From JANYJA01 sp038229055 (lineage in GTDB: Bacteria > Acidobacteriota > Terriglobia > Bryobacterales > Bryobacteraceae): a stretch of DNA of 64,000 bases. Of this stretch, positions 8,456-16,430 are shown one piece after another. The first letter of the stretch is position 1; every line of letters begins with the position of its first letter. The stretch covers positions 10,380 to 74,379 of the forward strand of contig JBBROU010000005.1 of assembly GCA_038229055.1 (NCBI GenBank). Reading direction: 5' to 3'. The notes beneath the pieces were generated by a model. That model was given only the letters and a program-made list of their open reading frames with translations, had not been told where the DNA came from and made no database searches. The position numbers were made by a program, and so were the translations under genes.

Positions 8456-10852
8456 ATGCCGAGCCTCAACCGCATCCGCGACCGTCTGCCCTCGCTCTAT
8501 CAGCCCGAGGATGGCGATCCCGGCCTTGTGTCGCTGTGGCTCAAAGCCGTTGGCACAGTGCTCGACCGGGCACAGCGTGAAGCGACCGAGGTGATGCAGT
8601 CGCACTGGTTCCCCTATGCGGACCAGGCGATGTTCAACCGCTGGTTTCTGGGGACCGGCGAACTCCGAGTGCCGCCCGCGCCGTTCCCAAAGCCCGGGGA
8701 CCCCGCGCTCAGCCAGTTTCCCTATATCGACGACCTTGCGCGCATCGGCGCATTGGTTTCCATCGCTCCCTGGGAACAGCCGCCACGATGGCGCGATCTG
8801 GTCGAAGATTATCGGCTCCGAATTGCGCGCATCGTAGCGGTTTATCGCAACGGCCTCGGAACGATGGGCGCGCTGCGGCGCATGGTGGAGGCGCAGCTTC
8901 CCGCAGATCAGAGCGCGCCTGCGCAACAGCGTGATCGGCCATTCTGGCTGGAGGAGTTTTCTCCCGTGGCGAACGCGGTGCTCCCGGCACCCACGCGCGG
9001 AGCACCCCCGATGATCTTGGGTCCCATGATGCGCTGGTCGATCCAGAACGACTCGCTGGCGCCCGCCGCTCCGAATTTTTACATCCAGGGGGTTGCAGCC
9101 GTGCCGGACCACATCGATGCCACTGTAAACCCGATGATCGAGCTGTATGCCGCGGGTTCCATCCGCCCTCGTGTCGCTATCGGTTACACCGATACCGTTG
9201 CGCCGGGAACGACATTGCGCCTCCGCGCAGCCAGTGATTCTTGGCTCGGCCTCGATACCGGTGTGGTCACGGCTCACGCGAACCCTCCCGAAGGCGGCTA
9301 TGCCGACCCCACTGCGCCCGGTCCATGGCAGCCCTCCGCGGGCGGGCCTGCGAGCCCTGTATCCGCGTTGCTGCAAACGTATGATTTGACCTTATGGGCG
9401 GCCGCCGGCACGAGTCTGTTGCGCTTCGACGGCAGCGCGTGGACCACGGTTTTCAACGGACTGCCGCACATCAATGCGCTCCTCCAGGATTCCAGTGATC
9501 TGCTGATCGCGACGGACAGCGGTCTCCGGCGGATGCCTCTCCGGCCGCCCGCTTCCGGCCCCACCGATCCTCCCGATCCGGCCTTTGACGGACGCAAAGT
9601 GCTCTCCGTGTTTCCCGCCGCCGATTCGAAGCTGTGGTTCGGCACGGATGCGGGCGCGCTCTCCCGTGATTCGGGAGCGGCCGTTACGGCATCCCCGCTG
9701 CAGGGCGTCGCCGTCAACTCCGTCGCCCAGGATCGCGCGGGCGTATTCTTCTTCGGCACCGAGCTAGGTGCATTTCAGTGGCAGCCCGGAACCAACTCCT
9801 GGTTCTGGTATGAGGGCAGTTCGTTCGGCCAGGAGAATCCCAACTGGCAGCCGTTTGCGGCACCCCACCTCCCTGCCGCCACGCAGCCTTTTCTGCCGTC
9901 TGTGAACGTGGTCTTCTGCGATCGCAGTGGTGCGGTTTGGTTCGGCACTAAAAACGGCATTGCGCGATACACCGCCGAAGCCGATCAGAGCCTCGATTTC
10001 CAGACCATGCTCGAAGCCTTCCCCGATCTAACCAACGGCCCCGTCTTCACCATACGCGAAGACGAGCGCGGTCTCCTCTGGTTCGGAACCGATCGCGGCC
10101 TTTTCCGCTTCGACGGACGCGACTGGTGGCAGTCTCAGGCCGGCCTCTGGGTTCGGCTGGGGCGCGCGGATACGCTGTATCCGTCGGGCAACCCGCGCGG
10201 CCAGTGGCGCTTCGCCCGGACGCTCGCGCAATGGCAGCGGCTCGACGCAAATTGGATATCGTTCACGGCCCCGCCCCGTTCCACCGCCGAACCGGCCGTC
10301 CGATCTATCGCGTGGACAGACAGCGTCGTGGCTGACCTCGGCACATGGGATGGGTCCACTTTCTCGGGCGCGACGCCGGTGCCGCCCGCCAAACTGGTGG
10401 TTCACGTGAAGCCCGACGAAGAGGCCATTCTGAATGGCGGCATTCCCGCGTTGCCGCGGTTGCCAGTTGGGAAGTCCGTCTGGCGCTACCTCGCAATCGA
10501 GCCCCCCGGTCTCGTCCCTCCGGCCGCGCGCCCCTGGTGGTCCAGGGAAGGCCGGCTGTTTCCGCTGCCCGCCGATCTGAATGCTCCCGCCGAAGGCCGC
10601 TACGACATTGTCCAGCCGCAGCCGGAAAGCAGTTTCGATGACGCCATTTTCGGCTGGCTTCCGGCAGCGCGCGTCTGGTTCGAGTGGCCCGGGAAAATGC
10701 CGCTCTCCGTGCTCGTGCGCCTGAAGAAGATCGCGCCCAACGAATCGGTCGACCCTTCGATCGTCGACCGCGTATGGCAGGGAATACAACAAGTGCGGCC
10801 CGCCGGAGTTCGCGTCCGGCTGGCCGTGGAAGAAGACATTGTCAAGAGTTGA
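8456..10852 (+). CDS. gpI-like tail/baseplate protein with an inserted beta-propeller
   Basis: Residues 1-150 match the tail protein I (P2 gpI) N-terminus: LPSLYQPEDGDPGLVSLWLKA, a helical segment, DDLARIGALVSIAPWEQPPR and YRNGLGTMGALRRMVEAQLP. The last ~90 residues close the same domain (DDAIFGWLPAARVWFEWPG, then VDRVWQGIQQVRPAGVRVRL). Between them, about residues 300-580, lie repeats of the two-component-regulator propeller type, with blades such as LWAAAGTSLLRFDGSAW, LLIATDSGLRRM, LWFGTDAGALSRD, AVWFGTKNGIARYT and LLWFGTDRGLFRFDGRDWW. Typical gpI proteins are a third of this size. The insertion probably makes a globular appendage on the baseplate, perhaps for target recognition or fiber attachment (inferred). 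Confidence 0.75.
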   Translation: MPSLNRIRDRLPSLYQPEDGDPGLVSLWLKAVGTVLDRAQREATEVMQSHWFPYADQAMFNRWFLGTGELRVPPAPFPKPGDPALSQFPYIDDLARIGALVSIAPWEQPPRWRDLVEDYRLRIARIVAVYRNGLGTMGALRRMVEAQLPADQSAPAQQRDRPFWLEEFSPVANAVLPAPTRGAPPMILGPMMRWSIQNDSLAPAAPNFYIQGVAAVPDHIDATVNPMIELYAAGSIRPRVAIGYTDTVAPGTTLRLRAASDSWLGLDTGVVTAHANPPEGGYADPTAPGPWQPSAGGPASPVSALLQTYDLTLWAAAGTSLLRFDGSAWTTVFNGLPHINALLQDSSDLLIATDSGLRRMPLRPPASGPTDPPDPAFDGRKVLSVFPAADSKLWFGTDAGALSRDSGAAVTASPLQGVAVNSVAQDRAGVFFFGTELGAFQWQPGTNSWFWYEGSSFGQENPNWQPFAAPHLPAATQPFLPSVNVVFCDRSGAVWFGTKNGIARYTAEADQSLDFQTMLEAFPDLTNGPVFTIREDERGLLWFGTDRGLFRFDGRDWWQSQAGLWVRLGRADTLYPSGNPRGQWRFARTLAQWQRLDANWISFTAPPRSTAEPAVRSIAWTDSVVADLGTWDGSTFSGATPVPPAKLVVHVKPDEEAILNGGIPALPRLPVGKSVWRYLAIEPPGLVPPAARPWWSREGRLFPLPADLNAPAEGRYDIVQPQPESSFDDAIFGWLPAARVWFEWPGKMPLSVLVRLKKIAPNESVDPSIVDRVWQGIQQVRPAGVRVRLAVEEDIVKS

Positions 10853-10864
10853 GGAACACGATTT

Positions 10865-12397
10865 ATGAGTCTCCCGATGGGTAACGCAAACTTTGACGCT
10901 CTCGCGCCCAGAACACCCGGGCAGCTAATCACGTCGGCGGATTGGAACGCTCTGGTCGCAGCCGCCAAGAGCGTGCAGGACACCTTGAACGCGCTCTCTC
11001 AGGCCGTCGATACGCGCCTGAGCGCGGCGGAGGCGAGCGTCCAGGCGGCCGCCGCCGAACTGGCTGTCCTCGACAGCGCCGTGAAGCAATATGACCGCAT
11101 TACACTGAAGCCTTCGCAGGCGCTCTACGCCATCGGAGAGACCGCGCTGATCTCCGCCACCGTGGCTGATTTTGCCGGGCATCCGGCGGCGTTCAATGCG
11201 GACTTGCGGCCGTGGGTGACCTTCGTCTGCACCTGGGGAAGGCTGCGCGCCGCCAACGGGTTTGAAAGCGACGGCGGCGCGGGCGATCGCACCATCACCG
11301 TGCGCGTGAACGCGCAAGGCCTCGCGCAAGCGCGCCTCCAGCCCGATCATGCGGAGAATTTCGACATCGGCTTCGAAGACGATGTCGCCATCACCATGAC
11401 TGGCAAAATTGCCGCCAACAATCTTGCCGCCGCCGATATTATCCGCACCGCCGCCACGCCTGCCACCGCCCACGACGCCGGAGCCTTTCGATTCCTTTCC
11501 GCTGAATACGACCGCGCTGACACCGCCAAAATGCGCAACTATGTCGATACCTGGTATCAAAAATTTCCGGAGAGGGTTGGCGCCACAGGCGTAATCGGGC
11601 TGCCGCAGCGGTGGGAAGATTATCGCTCCGCGGTCTTCTGCTTCGTGCAAAACTCGAACGATCCCGCGGCCCCCGATTTCGGCCGCGCCTCCGGCTCCAT
11701 TCAGGTCGTCTTTAGAGACTGGATCCGGCCCTGGTTCAATCTCGACTACGCCGTCAGCACCGCCACTCTCGTGCAGAATTACAAGGACCGCCTGACGCCT
11801 AAATTCACGAACGATCTAACCGAATCAGTCAGCAACGTTCGCAGCGAGGTCAACGCCATTGTGGCCAGTCAGGGCCTGCTGCAAAAGCACCGCAGCTACG
11901 CCGCCATCCGCGCCGCGCTCGATCAGATCAGCCTCCCGCAGCCCCCCATATTTCTTAACACCGTGTCGAGATCCGTGCAGGATGCCATCTCCATCCAGCA
12001 GACACTGCAGACCGCCCAGTCGAAGACCGTCGGCCTTCCCGCCAGGGAGGTGGCATTCGAGGTCTTCACCAGCGCCGCCACCCAGGCGCAAACTTCCGTC
12101 GCGTCCGCCAACGGGGCTGTGGCAGCCGTGCAGCAGCAACTTCTGGCCGTGCAGCAAAGCGTCTCCGACGCCCAAGGAAAAGTCTCGTCCCTGACCAATA
12201 ATCTGACGGCCGTGGGCACGCGGCTCGATACCGCGTTGGCGGATAACGGAATCGTCGGATCCCTGCGGTTGCAGTTGAATACCGTCAAGAACCAGGTAAC
12301 CGCATTCTCGGCGTTGAATCCCACCGACGTCGCCTCCAAGATCGGAACTATCAGCGCTCTCAATGACCGTGTATTGCAGTTGGAGACGAAAAGGTGA
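10865..12397 (+). CDS. Coiled-coil/Ig-like structural protein of the tail locus (paralogue of next gene)
   Basis: A 510-residue protein with no named family recognised. It opens with GQLITSADWNALVAAAKSVQ, a phage-fiber-like start, then a ~60-residue Ala-rich coiled coil, then a beta domain (about residues 80-160; LKPSQALYAIGETALISATV, then VTFVCTWGRLRA, then TITVRVNAQGLAQARL) that reads as an Ig-like domain. Next comes an NYVDTWYQKFPERV segment and a WIRPWFNL segment, and a long C-terminal coiled coil with Gln/Ser heptads. The next gene has the same order of parts. Location after gpI suggests a fiber or baseplate appendage (inferred). The stop overlaps the next start (GTGA). Confidence 0.6.
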   Translation: MSLPMGNANFDALAPRTPGQLITSADWNALVAAAKSVQDTLNALSQAVDTRLSAAEASVQAAAAELAVLDSAVKQYDRITLKPSQALYAIGETALISATVADFAGHPAAFNADLRPWVTFVCTWGRLRAANGFESDGGAGDRTITVRVNAQGLAQARLQPDHAENFDIGFEDDVAITMTGKIAANNLAAADIIRTAATPATAHDAGAFRFLSAEYDRADTAKMRNYVDTWYQKFPERVGATGVIGLPQRWEDYRSAVFCFVQNSNDPAAPDFGRASGSIQVVFRDWIRPWFNLDYAVSTATLVQNYKDRLTPKFTNDLTESVSNVRSEVNAIVASQGLLQKHRSYAAIRAALDQISLPQPPIFLNTVSRSVQDAISIQQTLQTAQSKTVGLPAREVAFEVFTSAATQAQTSVASANGAVAAVQQQLLAVQQSVSDAQGKVSSLTNNLTAVGTRLDTALADNGIVGSLRLQLNTVKNQVTAFSALNPTDVASKIGTISALNDRVLQLETKR

Positions 12398-13752
12398 GCA
12401 CCGCCGCTGTCCTGTCTGCGCGTTCCGATCTTGCCGCCGAGATCGAAGACCTGCGCCAGAAATTCAATGCGCTTCGCTCCGCGCAGATGCGTGTCACCCT
12501 CGCGGCGATCGGCCAATCCTCTTACCTCGGCCAGGCGGTGAGCATTGTCGCCACCTTTACGCGGTCCGATTCCATGCCGGTTCCGGGCGTCACCGTCACT
12601 CTTTTCACGACCTGGGGCGTCCTGCGCGGCGGTGACGATCTGATCGAAGGCACGAGTGTCGCAGCAGTCACTGGCGCGGATGGGTCGGTTCGAGTAACTC
12701 TACGGCCCGCCGTGTCGCTAGATAACAATGAGGACCAGGACGCTCTTGAAACAATGCTGAGCCAACTCGAACCGGCGTCGGCGTCACCCGCCGACGCGCA
12801 GTCGGCTCTGCTGAGTCTGGCCCAGCAATACCGTTGGGAAGCCAACCAGGGCTTTCGCAACGCGGTCGATACCTACTTCAGCGAGTTTGGTCGAAGAATT
12901 CCACAAGACGGAGCCGTGCGCGATTACACCGTCGCTTGGCCTTTAATTCCCGCTGCCGTGATTGCTTTCGCGGCGGGTACGGACGCCGGTTCGTCGCCCG
13001 CGGCGGCTGTCGTTTCCGTACGCGTGCGCAACTGGCTGGGGCCGTGGTACCAGGCATATCAGAATCTGGCCGCCTCCCAGATTCAGCTCAATCAGGATCT
13101 CTCGCGAGTAAAAGCCAACGCGGGCACGGCGTCGGGTATTGTCGCGGGCGCGTTCGGCCGGGCCGCTGTTGCCGCCGGTGGTGAATTCGGCGAGATCGGT
13201 GCGAGAGTCGCTCATCAGGTGACGCAAAAGGCCGTAGGCGATTTTCTGGATTCGGGGATTGCCGACCTGCCCGCCGCCACACGTGTTGCCGTCAGCCCGG
13301 TCCTGAGTGTGTTGAGCTCGGGACCCGAGAGTGCGGCGTCGGGATTCGGAGTCGTCGCCGCACTCGGGCAAACGCGCGTCGCCGCCGTCGCGACCGCCGG
13401 AACCGTCGCCGGCAAGGTGGATCGGACCGAGTTTCAATCCGCCATTGCGACTAAGGCCAACACAGCCGATGTCACGGGCTTGCAGCAAATCGTCGCCACC
13501 AAAGTCGACTCCACGGCGTTCGCCGCGTTTCAGAAGGACACCACCACTGGCCTCGCAACCAAATTGAATGCGAACGACTTCCAGACATTTCGGAAAACCG
13601 TCGACGAAAGGCTCGGAACAGTGGTCGGGCGCGCCGAAGTGCAGAGCATGGTCGCGGCCCTGCGGCAGTCGATCGCAGTCAAAGCCGACGTCACAGCTCT
13701 CGAATCGACGCAGAAACTCGTCACCGCAATGCAGGGAAGATTCATTCGATGA
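12394..13752 (+). CDS. Coiled-coil/Ig-like structural protein, paralogue of the upstream gene
   Basis: A 452-residue product from a GTG start that overlaps the preceding stop. The parts align with its neighbour: a short N-terminal coiled coil (LAAEIEDLRQKFNALRSAQM), an Ig-like domain (SSYLGQAVSIVATF, TLFTTWGVLRGGD, DGSVRVTLRP), FRNAVDTYFSEFGRRI matching NYVDTWYQKF, and VRNWLGPWYQAY matching FRDWIRPWFNL. The C-terminal third is Ala/Thr-rich with repeated DxTAFAAFQKDT-like units, suggesting a trimeric coiled stalk. Two copies in tandem imply a duplicated, perhaps hetero-oligomeric, appendage. Function inferred from context only. Confidence 0.6.
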   Translation: MSTAAVLSARSDLAAEIEDLRQKFNALRSAQMRVTLAAIGQSSYLGQAVSIVATFTRSDSMPVPGVTVTLFTTWGVLRGGDDLIEGTSVAAVTGADGSVRVTLRPAVSLDNNEDQDALETMLSQLEPASASPADAQSALLSLAQQYRWEANQGFRNAVDTYFSEFGRRIPQDGAVRDYTVAWPLIPAAVIAFAAGTDAGSSPAAAVVSVRVRNWLGPWYQAYQNLAASQIQLNQDLSRVKANAGTASGIVAGAFGRAAVAAGGEFGEIGARVAHQVTQKAVGDFLDSGIADLPAATRVAVSPVLSVLSSGPESAASGFGVVAALGQTRVAAVATAGTVAGKVDRTEFQSAIATKANTADVTGLQQIVATKVDSTAFAAFQKDTTTGLATKLNANDFQTFRKTVDERLGTVVGRAEVQSMVAALRQSIAVKADVTALESTQKLVTAMQGRFIR

Positions 13753-15344
13753 GTTCCGCGGCCATTTCCGTCACCGTGGGCGGAGCTGCCGTCGCCGTAG
13801 CCCAGACCTGGCCTGTTACCACTCCTTCCGCGCGTAGTTATCGCGCCGTCTTCTACCTGCGTCTGAGCCCCCAGGCCCCGGCTGACGGCATCACCATCGA
13901 TCCTGCGGGTTGCCAACTCGAAGCGGCGTTTCAGCCGTTCGACTACAACGCCCTGAACACTCCGCCGCTGCCCGCTGCATCGCTCAGTCTTTCGCGGGAC
14001 AACAAGGCTGTCCTCGTGCAGCTCGACGGCGCACGCCAGATTCTTTCAATTGCACTGAGTCCCGCGCGGCCCGTCGAATTGCATCGCGCCGACGGCTCGG
14101 TACAGGCGGACAAGGCGGCCGATTCCGCGGGATTCACCGACGCGCACTTCGGCATTCAACCCGTCGACGCAAGCCCAATCTCGGTCGCTCAGGTGAAGCA
14201 GATCATGGTGCGCGGTGTCCCGGGCAATCCGCGCATCGGCATTGCCGCGGTCGATTTGCAGCACCCTGCCATCTTTTGGCCGCCTCCCGATCTCGCGGGA
14301 CAGACCCAGGTCAGCGCCTCCGCTGCGTTCGCTAAAGCCCTCCAGACCCACGTTGCGTCTCAACAGTCGCCGCTCCCCGCGCACATCGATGTTGCGCTCG
14401 TGATCCTGTCCGATGCGCCATGCGTGATTTCAATCGTCCATCTGACCGCCGCCTATCACCTTCTCCGCAAGTCATTCTCACCGGCTCTGGGGGCGAAACA
14501 GGTTCTTCGCTACGCGGGAAAATTCGTCGAGAGCCAATCCATTTCGATCCGGCTTCCCGTCACGGCAAACGTCGTGACCGCGGTAATCTCGGTCAATCTG
14601 AGTCTCAAGTCGGGTGCAGGCACTGCCGGAATCGCGGATCTCTTCGATGGCCCGATCCCCGCCGCTCGTGAAGGCGTCCGCGTCGCGGCCGGCGCGGGGC
14701 AGTTCGCGGGACAGCGCGTAGTGCCTTCCGAGCCTACACTCACGCGCGGAATTGTAATTGGCGTAGTGGGGCTGGTGCCGGCTTCGCAAATTTCCGTTGA
14801 ATTACAGGAAGACTGGCAGGGGCTGCCCTCGGGGAAAAAGATCGCCGCGGGTGCCGCCGTTCTGCCGCAGGCGGGGCGGGCACAATGGGCCATCATTTCG
14901 TTTCCTCAGCCCGTTGCGGCCCCAGTTTTGCCGTATTGGATTCTGGTCAGCGCGAGCGCGGGCGCGGCTGTGTGGCTCACCGCGACCGGGTCACAGCCCG
15001 TAAGCCTGCTGCGACAGACGTCCTCCGGATGGTTCGAAGTGGAGAAGATCCAGGGCAACACTGCGCTGGTCCATCTACTGTCTGCGCAGTTCGCTCCTTC
15101 CGGGAATGGAGTGAGTGCCGCAATGCCGGCAGCCGCAAAGCTAAACATAGGTACGCACCTGATATCGGGGGTCATTGCGGGCGGCAACGTTATATTTAAC
15201 ATCGCGCCAGCGATGAACGCTTACTTGATGGAAGTTCGTCCGGGCAAGAACCCCACTGAGACCGTCGATATCCCGCTGGAATTCACCACTGCATCGGCGG
15301 GGTTACTGACAGCTTATCCGCCAGCTGTGTCCTTCGATGCTTGA
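13749..15344 (+). CDS. Beta-rich distal protein of the tail locus
   Basis: A 531-residue protein whose ATG overlaps the previous stop (ATGA), so it is part of the same translation-coupled chain. No motif of a named family was seen. It has no signal peptide and is composed of beta-prone, Ala/Val-rich segments (for example RAVFYLRLSPQAPADGITI, VISVNLSLKSG) and late Gly-rich strands. Tryptophans cluster near the end (YWILVSASAGAAVWLTATG). It is the last gene of the run, the place where receptor-binding or fiber-tip proteins often sit. That role is a guess from position. Confidence 0.5.
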   Translation: MSSAAISVTVGGAAVAVAQTWPVTTPSARSYRAVFYLRLSPQAPADGITIDPAGCQLEAAFQPFDYNALNTPPLPAASLSLSRDNKAVLVQLDGARQILSIALSPARPVELHRADGSVQADKAADSAGFTDAHFGIQPVDASPISVAQVKQIMVRGVPGNPRIGIAAVDLQHPAIFWPPPDLAGQTQVSASAAFAKALQTHVASQQSPLPAHIDVALVILSDAPCVISIVHLTAAYHLLRKSFSPALGAKQVLRYAGKFVESQSISIRLPVTANVVTAVISVNLSLKSGAGTAGIADLFDGPIPAAREGVRVAAGAGQFAGQRVVPSEPTLTRGIVIGVVGLVPASQISVELQEDWQGLPSGKKIAAGAAVLPQAGRAQWAIISFPQPVAAPVLPYWILVSASAGAAVWLTATGSQPVSLLRQTSSGWFEVEKIQGNTALVHLLSAQFAPSGNGVSAAMPAAAKLNIGTHLISGVIAGGNVIFNIAPAMNAYLMEVRPGKNPTETVDIPLEFTTASAGLLTAYPPAVSFDA

Positions 15345-15423
15345 GGGCGTACAGGCGAGATCGCGAACTCCGCGTGGCGGCACTGGACTGCGGCTCGAAA
15401 CGTTTACGCCTGCTTACCGCGAC

Positions 15424-15756
15424 TCACCTGTAGACAATGGTCTGCTTCTGGAGTGCCGGCGTTTCGGTGTGCGTGACTAGCATGGTTTGCACGAAACCGA
15501 GCGTGGAACTAATGCTGCCAACGTTGGACGAGAATAACGTCGGCGTGCGATTGCCCTGCGGATTAAACAGGAAAGGTTGCTGGCCCGCGCCGAAATCGAG
15601 CGCTTCCATGATGCGGAGATAGTCCGCCTGTTCGCGGGCGTGATGGAATTCGGCGGCGTAGGCGGGGCCAAAGCCGCACAGGTGCCCGACGTTGCGCCCG
15701 CGAAGGGCAAGTCGAGCAAGAAGACCAAGAAGGCGGCCAATCGTGAAGTGCTTCAT
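15424..15756 (-). CDS. Small hypothetical protein (weakly supported)
   Basis: This reading frame gives 110 residues from an ATG at 15756, with AAGGGAAACGAAACG just upstream. The start MKHFTIGRLLGLLARL is weakly hydrophobic, and the C-terminal half (PTLFSSNVGSISSTLGFVQ) looks more protein-like than most shadow frames. No family was recognised. It is convergent with the CIS operon and sits in a stretch of remnants, so it may itself be decayed. Confidence 0.3.
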   Translation of the reverse strand: MKHFTIGRLLGLLARLALRGRNVGHLCGFGPAYAAEFHHAREQADYLRIMEALDFGAGQQPFLFNPQGNRTPTLFSSNVGSISSTLGFVQTMLVTHTETPALQKQTIVYR

Positions 15757-15823
15757 CTCGTTTCGTTTCCCTTTGGCGGTAAGTACCGCGGCAATATTGC
15801 ACTGAGCCCGAAGGAGCAGACCT

Positions 15824-16273
15824 ATGAGCGGGCAATTTGGAAGAAAGCAAGAGGAGGCCGCGCGCTCCGTCGGCATCTCCCAGAAGACCCTGCTGAACTG
15901 GATGAAGAAACCGCGGTTCGATAACGCCTACCGCGCGGCTCGCCGTGCATCGTTCATCCAATCCGCAGTCCGCACGCGGCAGGCGATCTGGAGCGATCGG
16001 CAGAGCAGGAACATGGGACACGGCGATGAGACTGTTGGCGCGACTGGAACGACTGGAGGCGCGAAGGATCGCCGGCATAAAGCCTCGCGTCATCCTTGTG
16101 TGGATAGACGAGGAAGGTCGCCGGACAAAGGTGGCCGACACCATTCCGCATTTGCCAGACGACACGCGATACGACGACTATGCGCCTGGTTGCAGAATGG
16201 GAGATGCCGATGGCTCTGCGGACGCGAATTGAGAAGCTCGAACTCAAGCGGCGGCTTGCACCTGGCGATCTAA
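15824..16273 (+). pseudogene. Truncated small helix-turn-helix protein
   Basis: The first ~55 codons carry a clear helix-turn-helix: EEAARSVGISQKTLLNWMKK followed by PRFDNAYRAARRASFIQS. This is the core of a family of ~130-residue single-HTH proteins common in Acidobacteriota and phage-like loci. Upstream of the ATG the usual N-terminal helix is reduced to a few residues. After about 15985 the expected long C-terminal helix (an SVLxHA...ExxDIEARVxxLE pattern) is missing, and the frame runs out of sense through the next ORF. The gene looks internally deleted, with its 3' part replaced by the start of the following small ORF. Confidence 0.55.
16026..16232 (+). CDS. Tiny coiled-coil protein of the HTH cassette
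   Basis: A 68-residue ORF. The first 16 residues (MRLLARLERLEARRIAG) are a basic leucine-heptad helix, followed by strand-like PRVILVWIDEEG and an acidic tail (PDDTRYDDY). Small proteins of this form often follow the single-HTH gene in phage-like or accessory loci. The ATG lies inside the decayed HTH frame, so the order is kept but the spacing is compressed. No function is known to me. Confidence 0.45.
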   Translation: MRLLARLERLEARRIAGIKPRVILVWIDEEGRRTKVADTIPHLPDDTRYDDYAPGCRMGDADGSADAN

Positions 16274-16344
16274 TCCAACTTTTGAAACGCCGGGCGCTAG
16301 CCCAAGTCTCGGTCCGAGAACGCGCTGCCGGCGCAGCCGCGTAA
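16204..16344 (+). CDS. Tiny basic coiled-coil protein
   Basis: A 46-residue ORF overlapping the 3' end of the preceding one. It opens MPMALRTRIEKLELKRRL, the same R-x-R-[LI]-E-[RK]-LE pattern as its neighbour, suggesting the two tiny ORFs are copies of one module. The C-terminus is Ala-rich. It may be a truncated relative rather than a working gene. Confidence 0.3.
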   Translation: MPMALRTRIEKLELKRRLAPGDLIQLLKRRALAQVSVRERAAGAAA

Positions 16345-16430
16345 TCTGGGTCTCAATTTGAAGTTCGAACCGCTCAGGGCCGACTGCGCCGAGACGTTGC
16401 CCGATCTCCGAGGTTAAGATAGAACAACCG

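Noticed and set aside
8369..9376. A 335-codon minus-strand open frame under the gpI-like gene
   Set aside because: It is antisense to a motif-rich gene, with no ribosome site and shadow-type composition.
2..15344. Reading the tail genes as a complete prophage
   Set aside because: No head, portal, terminase, integrase, attachment site or lysis gene is visible, but the left part of the locus is outside the window, so it is left open rather than claimed.
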